28,346 nucleotides of DNA from a virus: positions 1-28,346 of the IMG/VR virus record IMGVR_UViG_3300025010_000199; one strand, 5' to 3'. This document shows positions 15,895-22,152 of this stretch, one piece after another. Numbering within the stretch: the stretch's first letter is position 1; every line of letters starts with the position of its first letter. The notes under the pieces were generated by a model. The model made no database searches and was not told the origin of the DNA. It worked only from the letters and a program-made list of their open reading frames with translations. The position numbers were made by a program, and so were the translations under genes.

Positions 15895-16296
15895 TTACAT
15901 CCCTTGAACGTAGTTGGCACCAGCACCAAAAACAACAGTCACCGATAGGACATTGGGTTGCGCCACGAAAATATCACAGAATAGAGTGGCAGGACAGATG
16001 AATGTTTTAGTGGTGTCCGAGTTGTAATAATACGTGGTATCTGCGACAGAATATAGGTGAATATTATACCAACCGGCAATATTCACCTGACCAGTTGCAC
16101 CGGCAACAGGAAAATAAAAAACCACCGTGCCGGTCATTGCTGATGTAACCTGGCTCTTTGCCGGGTCAGGCACAGTGCCCTGCACCATACTTATACCACC
16201 ACCATTCGTGCCAGCAGAAGTCTGACCGCCTGGCAGACAGAACGCTTGTGAACATAACGTAAGCACCAACAGCAGACCGATTACCAGTGATTTCAT
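15895..16296 (-). CDS. Secreted small protein of unknown function
   Basis: This is a 133-residue protein with a clear N-terminal signal peptide: Lys2, then LVIGLLLVLTLCSQAF, with a likely cut near residues 19-21. There is no acceptable lipobox (QAFC is not the usual pattern), so signal peptidase I is more likely. The mature part is Gly/Ser/Thr-rich at first, then beta-type with several aromatic and Cys residues (FICPATLFCDIFVAQPN, two Cys likely bridged in the periplasm). ATG 16296 follows GAGGT at five to six bases and is coupled to the stop of a 23-residue membrane peptide (TAAAATG). I know no family for it. Secreted phage proteins in accessory positions often act at the cell surface (entry exclusion, phage defence, lysis timing), but there is no direct evidence here. 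Confidence 0.68.
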   Translation of the reverse strand: MKSLVIGLLLVLTLCSQAFCLPGGQTSAGTNGGGISMVQGTVPDPAKSQVTSAMTGTVVFYFPVAGATGQVNIAGWYNIHLYSVADTTYYYNSDTTKTFICPATLFCDIFVAQPNVLSVTVVFGAGANYVQGM

Positions 16297-16297
16297 T

Positions 16298-16369
16298 TTA
16301 GACCTCGTTCATGATTAAAATTATTGTAACGACTGTGAGCATGATTACTCCAATAACGGTAGACGTCAT
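16298..16369 (-). CDS. 23-residue single-pass membrane peptide
   Basis: This short ORF is read directly: ATG 16369, stop TAA at 16298-16300. A perfect GGAGGT lies five bases before the start and overlaps the end of the GT-MT gene. After three polar residues the peptide is almost entirely hydrophobic (VIGVIMLTVVTIILIM) and ends Asn-Glu-Val. Its stop is one base before the ATG of the secreted-protein gene. Overlap on one side and coupling on the other, with a strong ribosome site, argue for translation. Such peptides occur in phages as small holin-like, antiholin or regulatory membrane peptides. The function is unknown and no homologue can be claimed. Confidence 0.6.
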   Translation of the reverse strand: MTSTVIGVIMLTVVTIILIMNEV

Positions 16370-16370
16370 C

Positions 16371-17603
16371 TCAGACCTCCACGTAGGCTATTGTTCCGCA
16401 GGTTTTAATTCTAGCGACCTCGTACATTTCGTTAAACGCCTGCATGACACCGGGCCAAGAAGCCGTGTAGTCATGAACAGCAACAATTTTACGGGCTTTG
16501 GGTGCCCATGCTTCCAGGTCGGCTTTACAGCCTTCGTAGGTATGCTCGGCGTCGATAAACACCATGTCGAATTGCTCGCCGGTGATGCCGTTACCAATTT
16601 CAGCAGACTGACCTCTGACGACCATCAGATTATCATAAGCAGCAGTATTCCGACGGAAGGTGTCGTACACATCTTCGGTTGCGGCGATATCTTCGAGAAT
16701 ACCATTACTTGACGGGTCGTGACCTAACCAGTTATCCACTGCTGTCACGTAGCCATTGCATCCTTCTAGCAGTGCCGTGGTGCTTCTACCCTTCCAGCTT
16801 CCTACCTCCGCGATGCTGTTCATACGCTGAGCTGTCTCGTACAGCCAAGCCAGTTCTTCCTCAGACATGAAACCGTCAATCTGTAACGCTTTCATTATTG
16901 CTTCCGGTCGTGGTCGAGTCAGAAACGTGTGGAAGTTACCTTTATAGTCTTTACTGCCTGAATGAGTGAACGTAATATTCGGCAGGCACCAGAGTTGACC
17001 GCCCGTCTTTTCCCATAGGTGGCAGAACCCGTAGTCATCATAAAACATGCGACCGTCGATCATGAACTCACCGAAAAAATTGTATGTCGGCTGGTTGCTG
17101 ATCCCGTCATTATAAAGCAGTTCGGGGTACGCTTCCTGTAATGTGATGATTGCTTCACGGCTGATTTTCATGAATCCTGTAGCTAACCCCTCGGCCAGCA
17201 GGACACCGTTATTAAAGATTACACCGCCGTCATCACCCTTCTTCAGACGAACAGCATACTCTTCAGAATCTTGTTTTTTCGGGTACGCACCACCTATCAC
17301 ATCCTCCTTGCTGATAATCAGGTCGTGAAAGATACCGGGCGCAAAACCAATATCCGAGTCGATAAAAACCATGTGACTACAGTCAGACGCCATGAATTTT
17401 CTCACCAGATTGTTACGCGCCATACTGATGTAAGGCAGGCCGACTTCGTAGCAGAAACTGAACGGGATATTACAGGCGAGCATAACCTGTAAGGCGTTCA
17501 TTAATGCTTGATGACAATTACAGAAAATCTTTTTGTCAATGCACGGCACCGCAACAAAGATTTTCAGACCGGTGTACTGCTCATTTAGTGGTTGTTCGCT
17601 CAT
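16371..17603 (-). CDS. Fused glycosyltransferase (GT-A-like) and SAM methyltransferase
   Basis: This is a 410-residue two-domain protein. Residues about 12-230 look like a GT-A glycosyltransferase: an IFVAVPCID start, ARNNLVRKFMASDCSHMVFI and then Asp-Ser-Asp at 82-84 (the DxD motif that holds the metal and sugar nucleotide), followed by GGAYPKK and a late FTHSGS. Residues about 232-410 look like a class I methyltransferase of the Methyltransf_24 type: IAEVGSWKGRST (264-275, SAM motif I), VTAVDNW (acidic end of strand two), then FDMVFIDAEHTYEGCKADLE and IVAVHDYT. It could add a sugar and methylate it or its acceptor, modifying a surface glycan or a virion part. ATG 17603 follows GAGG at five bases. 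It is the first large gene after the terminator and promoter at 17784-17843. The motifs look intact in both domains. Confidence 0.82.
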   Translation of the reverse strand: MSEQPLNEQYTGLKIFVAVPCIDKKIFCNCHQALMNALQVMLACNIPFSFCYEVGLPYISMARNNLVRKFMASDCSHMVFIDSDIGFAPGIFHDLIISKEDVIGGAYPKKQDSEEYAVRLKKGDDGGVIFNNGVLLAEGLATGFMKISREAIITLQEAYPELLYNDGISNQPTYNFFGEFMIDGRMFYDDYGFCHLWEKTGGQLWCLPNITFTHSGSKDYKGNFHTFLTRPRPEAIMKALQIDGFMSEEELAWLYETAQRMNSIAEVGSWKGRSTTALLEGCNGYVTAVDNWLGHDPSSNGILEDIAATEDVYDTFRRNTAAYDNLMVVRGQSAEIGNGITGEQFDMVFIDAEHTYEGCKADLEAWAPKARKIVAVHDYTASWPGVMQAFNEMYEVARIKTCGTIAYVEV

Positions 17604-17609
17604 GTGTCC

Positions 17610-17729
17610 TCACCCTCCCCAGGTGTTTGATATATGTCTGTCTCTCCAGACTGTCACGCTGGGTTCATCGGTTGCCAGTTTGGTACAGCGTTCACCTGCT
17701 TGATTCACCCCGAATCGGTGTTCCGTCAT
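17610..17729 (-). CDS. Possible 39-residue leader ORF before the GT-MT gene
   Basis: This ORF is read from ATG 17729 to TGA 17610-17612, with a GGGAG run close upstream (spacing short). The peptide is polar, with Arg, His and Trp residues (about residues 27-38: TVWRDRHISNTW) and no membrane segment. Its stop lies six bases before the GT-MT start, and the GGAGGGTGAGGA at its end serves as the next ribosome site. Position and coupling fit a leader or a small protein, but the short, unremarkable composition and weak spacing leave room for chance. Confidence 0.4.
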   Translation of the reverse strand: MTEHRFGVNQAGERCTKLATDEPSVTVWRDRHISNTWGG

Positions 17730-17783
17730 TCTCCCTATCTGCCGGACGTTCCCTACTATGTTACCAGGGGGAAGATGTGTAAC

Positions 17784-17812
17784 GGTATACCGTACAACGA
17801 ACCGTCTGTCAA
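17784..17812 (-). promoter_or_regulatory. Candidate sigma70-like promoter for the GT-MT accessory block
   Basis: On the minus strand a perfect TTGACA (complement of 17807-17812) is followed after exactly 17 bases by TATACC (complement of 17784-17789), which matches TATAAT at four of six positions. It begins right after the T-run of the terminator, points toward the GT-MT gene and lies about 180 bases upstream of its start. The -35 match and the spacing are good; the -10 is partial. Confidence 0.45.
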
Positions 17813-17843
17813 TAAAAAAGCGGCAGGCTGTTACACCTGCCGC
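17813..17843 (-). terminator. Strong intrinsic terminator after the capsid-associated gene
   Basis: Minus strand: GCGGCAGG, an eight-base loop, CCTGCCGC, then six T. The perfect 8-bp GC-rich stem is the complement of 17820-17827 and 17836-17843, and the T-run is the complement of 17814-17819. It starts seven bases after the stop of the 581-residue gene. It should end or weaken the capsid transcript before the accessory and tail genes. Confidence 0.9.
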
Positions 17844-17849
17844 GTGCTA

Positions 17850-19595
17850 TTACGCAGCGCCTTTCAGAGCACCGATGCCTGCATTACACAGACCCTGCTG
17901 GAACTCGTTGTTCAGGTTAAGGGTCTGACCGTCGCCTGTGCGGGCACAGAGGGCTACCCACGAGCCAGGAGCACCACCGCCAGGACCAACAGCATTGAAC
18001 ACGCCGACAGTGTACTGCTCGGCTACCGGAGTGATTGCGGAAGCTGTCAGGTTGATGTATGTAATTGCCAGAGTGTTGGCAGCAGAAACCCTGCATCCGG
18101 CAACAGCCAAACCAGCAGTCGCCGATGGCTTGTTGACGAATACCGTTGACGGGCTGGAGTTGATGAACGGCAGCGGGGTGACAGTGAACGTCTGTTCGGC
18201 TGTGGTATTGGCAGCCACACTCACGGGAGTCAGTGTCGGGGTGAGCACCGTGAACGGTATTAACGGAGTCTGAGTCAGCACTGTGACACCATAAATTTCG
18301 GTCGCCGATGGCGTAACCGCTGCTGCTGACGCGTTGATGAACGGAACCTGAAGAGTATTGGCCGCGCTGACCCGACCAGTACCTGCCATAAGTCCTGCCG
18401 ATACAGTCGGCTTGCTGACGCCGATAACAATGTCAGTAGCCAGCAGACCATTGACGGTCAGTGCTTGCTCGGCTGACGTAATGGACGCCACGGAAACCAG
18501 ACCAGTACCGACAACGCCGTAGCTGGCTACGTGGTTGCAAGGAGGCAAGGTCATCAGACCGGCGATTCTGTACGCCTCAGAAGTGGGTGTAATTGCCACA
18601 CTGGTTGCGTTGGCATAGGTGATTGCTATGCGGTTATTAGACACCACACGGGCGTTGGTTACTGCAAGGCCAGCATCGGTAGTCGGTTTGTTGACGGCAA
18701 TAGCCATACCAACCGAAATGTTGTTACCACCCAGGAAGGCAACAGTCGTGCTGCCGGAAGTGTAACCGGAGCCGGGGTTAGTAACCTGTACACCGATAAC
18801 AGTGCCGGTGGAAGACATAATCGGCAGAGCCGTCGCACCTTTACCGGGACCAGGGTTAATACTAGGATTGCCGGTAAGCTGTGGGTTGACACCGTTGACT
18901 CCAGACAAACTCGGTGCATACTGAGTGTTTGACCCGGCAGCAATTGCGGCACCGGCGATCGTAGTATCCGTAAACACGATGGTCGGCGGCACGGTGTAGT
19001 TCGATCCAGCAGCAGTCAGCGTGACACCAGTAACCTGACCGGCGTTATTGACGGTAACAGTGCCGGTTGCGCTTACGGGTGTCAGGGCAAACTCCTGCTC
19101 GGCGACTGTGCCGATACCGGCAACACCGGAGCCAGGTACAGCGGCGGGTGTCAGGATCTGGCTGTGAACCGGCATACCGCGAAGCAGGGTTACGTTGTAA
19201 ATCTGCCCTGCTGTAGGTGTCACGGCGGCGGCTGTTGCGTTCGACAGCACGAACTGAAGTGTGTTGGCGGCACTGATTCGCCCACCGTGGAAACCTGCAC
19301 CGGCATTGGCTGTCGGTTTGTTGATCGCAGCAATGAAGTCGGTTGTGAGTGGGCCGTTACCAGCGGTAGTGCCGACAGTCAGTGCCTGTTCAGCAGCGGT
19401 ATTGGCAGCGATTGACGCTACGGTAAGTGTTTCCTGATAGGTGACGATCTGTGCGCCGACGGTCGGAACTACCGGACCCTGCATACCACTGGCGCGTTGC
19501 GGTACTGGACCATTGCCGTAAAGCGAAACGGGATCGGTTGCATCTTTACCGAGAGTGATACCGTCAATTGCGTCACCTGTGTAAGTTCTCTTCAT
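17850..19595 (-). CDS. Capsid-associated repeat protein, head decoration/fibre candidate
   Basis: This is a 581-residue protein. The N-terminus (about residues 10-34: IDGITLGKDATDPVSLYGNG) matches a signature common to phage proteins coded just after the coat gene. The body holds about four copies of an 80-residue unit with core AEQALTV, then NKPTxxAGLA, RVSAANTLQI and NATAAAVTPTA, near residues 59-137, 160-345, 362-440 and 453-534. The second copy is split by about 115 residues that contain two GSGYT-type repeats (near 188-210 and 265-287), the same family as in the tail hub. The C-terminus ends SWVALCARTGDGQTLNLNNE and a small Cys-containing tail. ATG 19595 has AAGGAG seven bases upstream; an intrinsic terminator follows the stop. 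It probably decorates the capsid, but no direct evidence places it there. Confidence 0.72.
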   Translation of the reverse strand: MKRTYTGDAIDGITLGKDATDPVSLYGNGPVPQRASGMQGPVVPTVGAQIVTYQETLTVASIAANTAAEQALTVGTTAGNGPLTTDFIAAINKPTANAGAGFHGGRISAANTLQFVLSNATAAAVTPTAGQIYNVTLLRGMPVHSQILTPAAVPGSGVAGIGTVAEQEFALTPVSATGTVTVNNAGQVTGVTLTAAGSNYTVPPTIVFTDTTIAGAAIAAGSNTQYAPSLSGVNGVNPQLTGNPSINPGPGKGATALPIMSSTGTVIGVQVTNPGSGYTSGSTTVAFLGGNNISVGMAIAVNKPTTDAGLAVTNARVVSNNRIAITYANATSVAITPTSEAYRIAGLMTLPPCNHVASYGVVGTGLVSVASITSAEQALTVNGLLATDIVIGVSKPTVSAGLMAGTGRVSAANTLQVPFINASAAAVTPSATEIYGVTVLTQTPLIPFTVLTPTLTPVSVAANTTAEQTFTVTPLPFINSSPSTVFVNKPSATAGLAVAGCRVSAANTLAITYINLTASAITPVAEQYTVGVFNAVGPGGGAPGSWVALCARTGDGQTLNLNNEFQQGLCNAGIGALKGAA

Positions 19596-19653
19596 GATTT
19601 TTCTCCTTACCCGCCGACTTAACCGCCGACGGGTGGTTGATGTTGGTTGACGG

Positions 19654-20919
19654 TTATCTTGTGATCCTGACAGCTAATTGCGCCCGCGTAGTCAGGTAGC
19701 CCATCAGAACGTCGAAACGACTGATATACAGGCGGTTGATTATGTCGAAACCACGGATGAAGGACAGGCTGATGCCGTCAACTGCTTCACGGTAAGCTAT
19801 ATCCATACCTTTGGGAAGGTCGAGGTCGGCAGTGACGAAGGTGAAAGCGTCCTTGTGGTAAGCGATGTTCTGACCATAGGTGGTGCTTGCTGCGCCGGTC
19901 AGGAAGGTAAGTGCTCCACCGTTGGTCGGTGATGCGCTAACATTCTGATAAGCACCGCTCGTGATGATCTGAGGATTAACCACGATGGGGATCAGGCCGT
20001 TGGCGTCTGCGGTATAGAAACCCTGTGTTACCAGCACGCCGTTGGTGAACACTGCCGGTGTGTAGTAAGCACTGGAGCCGACAGCAACAGCGAACTGCTG
20101 GAGCGCACCGTAATTGGTCTTGGCTTCGGGGTGAACTTTGTTGCAACCAGCAGCGGTAAACACGGTGCCGACGGTGATGGTCGCACCAGGAGTCCAGCCG
20201 GAAGTATTCAGAATGGAGCCTGTCTGATTCAGGCCATTGACGACAACATTGGCGGAACCGAGCATTGTGCCGTTGGTATGGGTCGGGACCAGCTCGTTCT
20301 CGAAGAAGTCGAAGCCTGACAGATGCCCCATTTCACCGTCCAGATACTGACTGGAGATGTTTTTCGAGGGGTTAAAGTTGTTCTGCAAGCCGTTGACCAA
20401 ACCTGCTGACGTAACGCTATCAAGCTGAACGAAACGGCTGTTGCCCTTGGGTGCGAGACTCTGGTTAAGCAGAGTTTTAGCATTCAGGAACGGCAGGATT
20501 GTTGCCGGGGTGACGCCCGCTGTGCCAACGAACTGATACACGTCAGAATACAGGCGACTGAGCACTTCAGACTCGATACTGGCGGAAATGATCGCCATAC
20601 AGGGGTCGAGGAACCGCTCGCCGAAATCATCGATGTTCATGGTCAGGTCGATACTGTTAATGTCAAGATCAGCACCGACTACAGTACTGACAACCAGTGT
20701 TTCAGACTGCTCGTTGGTTGCCTGGGGTGAGGCGACAAGGCCGCGACGGGCGACATACTGGTTGGGCAGGCGGATACGCAAAGACTGACCGATTCTAGCA
20801 CCGGAGTTGGCAAACTGGTCATCATACTGCCTGGACACAGTGCCGATGAAAGCCGGTTTCGAGTGTAATATTGCTAATGCCTTGCGCGTTACCTTGATGT
20901 CTGTTAAGAAGGTACTCAT
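19654..20919 (-). CDS. Major capsid (coat) protein, P22 gp5-like
   Basis: This is a 421-residue protein, close to the 430 of P22 coat protein. The N-terminal TDIKVTRKALAILHSKPAFI, VSRQYDDQFA and GARIGQSLRIRLPNQYVARR are typical of the P22-type coat family (HK97 fold). Other family-like parts are the beta-hinge and spine region with LDINSIDLTMNIDDFGERFL and a C-terminal YREAVDGISLSFIRGFDIIN. An Ile-Gly-rich middle (about residues 200-310) takes the place of the inserted domain of P22 coat. ATG 20919 follows GGAG at seven bases, three bases after the scaffold stop. The gene lies between scaffold and decoration-type protein, as expected. I am confident of the role; the insertion-domain comparison is by position only. 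Confidence 0.9.
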   Translation of the reverse strand: MSTFLTDIKVTRKALAILHSKPAFIGTVSRQYDDQFANSGARIGQSLRIRLPNQYVARRGLVASPQATNEQSETLVVSTVVGADLDINSIDLTMNIDDFGERFLDPCMAIISASIESEVLSRLYSDVYQFVGTAGVTPATILPFLNAKTLLNQSLAPKGNSRFVQLDSVTSAGLVNGLQNNFNPSKNISSQYLDGEMGHLSGFDFFENELVPTHTNGTMLGSANVVVNGLNQTGSILNTSGWTPGATITVGTVFTAAGCNKVHPEAKTNYGALQQFAVAVGSSAYYTPAVFTNGVLVTQGFYTADANGLIPIVVNPQIITSGAYQNVSASPTNGGALTFLTGAASTTYGQNIAYHKDAFTFVTADLDLPKGMDIAYREAVDGISLSFIRGFDIINRLYISRFDVLMGYLTTRAQLAVRITR

Positions 20920-20922
20920 TGT

Positions 20923-21858
20923 TTAGCTCCTTTTTCGTCGCTCCGCTTGCCGCGCCTTTTCCCTGGCAAGATACTCGGCCATCGGTATTTTGTCGTCATC
21001 TGCATCGACGTTACCGCCGCTATTGAGTGGCTTGATCGGGTCGGGAGCGGCTGACACATGCTTCACGACTGGTTGTGGTTTATTTATGATACTGGCTTCA
21101 ATTCGCCCAATTTCCCTCAGTTGTGTGACCGGGCTGAGTGAAGCCAGTCGCAATACTTCGGGTTTGTTATTTGCAAAATATCTGAGTAGCTTTGGACCGA
21201 CATCCGATTCGCGTATAGCTTCCTGCATCGGGTCGGTCAGCGGCAGGTGATTTGGTCCCGGCAGATGAAAAGTATCTGCAATGGTTTTGATATCGGGATC
21301 AAGTGCCGCTTCTTCATTCAGCCGTTTTTGAAAACTGGCTGTAATCTGTGCATCGGTCTGTTGACGTTGGTGTTGCTGTGCCTGAGTGCCAAACTCCTGA
21401 CGCGCCTCGTATCTCGCCAAATCGACGATATACTTACGGTCAGCTTGTCTGAACGCCGCGTCAGCAGCCTCGAAATCAGAGTATTCTTCAAACTGATTAG
21501 GTAACGGCTGTACGGGTGGCTCTGGTGGACCGGCGGGTTTGGCGACCGGTGTAGGTGCTGCTGGTGTAGCCACAGTGGGTCGCTCGGCAATTCCACGGTA
21601 GTAAGCCGCTTCCTCGCGGGCTGTCTGTGCGGCAGCTTCAGCAGCTTGACGCTTGACGCGTTCCGCTTTAGCGGCAGCACGTAACCCAGCTTCAGGTGTG
21701 CCGGCAGCGGGTTCGTTGCTGTCGGGTGGGTCCGGTGTTACTGGATCGGGTGTAACCGGGTCCGGTGTTACTGGATCGGGTGTAACCGGGTCCGGCGTGT
21801 TGCCTCCACCATTCAACTCAGGATTGTCAAAGACCAGATGTACGAATTTTCTACGCAT
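20923..21858 (-). CDS. Capsid scaffolding protein with PDPVT repeats
   Basis: This is a 311-residue acidic and helical protein just upstream of the coat gene, the place of P22 gp8. After a short basic start and PELNGGGNT it has a run of PDPVT units (about residues 22-42) and a Pro/Glu linker. Then come long charged helices (AAKAERVKRQAAEAAAQTAR and others), a Pro-rich hinge (about residues 95-120) and a further helical part with many Gln. The C-terminus EYLAREKARQAERRKRS is a basic helix-turn-helix tail, like the coat-binding end of P22 scaffold. ATG 21858 follows GGGAG at six bases. Scaffold identity comes from position and composition, as scaffolds diverge quickly. Confidence 0.78.
   Translation of the reverse strand: MRRKFVHLVFDNPELNGGGNTPDPVTPDPVTPDPVTPDPVTPDPPDSNEPAAGTPEAGLRAAAKAERVKRQAAEAAAQTAREEAAYYRGIAERPTVATPAAPTPVAKPAGPPEPPVQPLPNQFEEYSDFEAADAAFRQADRKYIVDLARYEARQEFGTQAQQHQRQQTDAQITASFQKRLNEEAALDPDIKTIADTFHLPGPNHLPLTDPMQEAIRESDVGPKLLRYFANNKPEVLRLASLSPVTQLREIGRIEASIINKPQPVVKHVSAAPDPIKPLNSGGNVDADDDKIPMAEYLAREKARQAERRKRS
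21731..21795 (-). repeat. 30-bp tandem repeat encoding PDPVT units in the scaffold
   Basis: Two identical 30-base units (21731-21760 and 21761-21790) and the start of a third lie head to tail. Each splits into two 15-base half-units that differ by synonymous changes. In frame they encode repeated Pro-Asp-Pro-Val-Thr. The exact identity at DNA level points to recent expansion. Confidence 0.88.
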
Positions 21859-21930
21859 GATTCACTCCCTCTGCCCGTAAGTCGGCATCACTTTATTGTG
21901 CTACTTGCCCGATAACCCGGCACCGGCTTG

Positions 21931-22152
21931 TTATTTACTCTTCAACAAAGTTTTAGCATGACGCATTGCCTCATTTTCTGACTTTGCAATCATTATCTTT
22001 TCACCTTTTGGACCGTAAGTACTCACCGTCAGTCCATTATCAGCCTCAGTAATACGGACACACCTTTTTTCGCGGTACTGTTGTACAGTTGGTTCTGGCA
22101 CCGGTGAGTTACCACCGTGCTTACGCCCCTTACCCTTGTCCTTCATTGCCAT
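21931..22152 (-). CDS. Small conserved protein between portal and scaffold
   Basis: This 73-residue protein starts at ATG 22152, inside the end of the portal gene, with GGAGG five bases upstream. The N-terminus is Lys/Gly-rich (KDKGKGRKHGGN). The rest contains QQYREKRCVRITEADNGLTV and STYGPKGEKIMIAKSENEAM, a small beta-beta-helix unit ending in Lys-rich LLKSK. I have seen proteins with a similar Asn-Gly-hydrophobic-Val-Ser-x-Tyr-Gly and Ala-Lys-(S/T)-x-(D/E)-E-A-M pattern next to portal genes in phages, without known role. The start overlap of 23 bases and the gene's place in the capsid operon support expression. Confidence 0.68.
   Translation of the reverse strand: MAMKDKGKGRKHGGNSPVPEPTVQQYREKRCVRITEADNGLTVSTYGPKGEKIMIAKSENEAMRHAKTLLKSK

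Noticed and set aside
17634-18149. Plus-strand open frame of 171 codons across the terminator
   Set aside because: It would read through a strong hairpin and the opposite capsid-associated gene; sequence has no domain features.
19610-19634. Repeat after the coat gene (CCGCCGAC twice) as a terminator
   Set aside because: These are direct, not inverted, copies; only a 4-bp outer stem can form and there is no T-run.
21731-21795. Direct repeats as a CRISPR array
   Set aside because: Units are contiguous without spacers, in frame and code for PDPVT in the scaffold.
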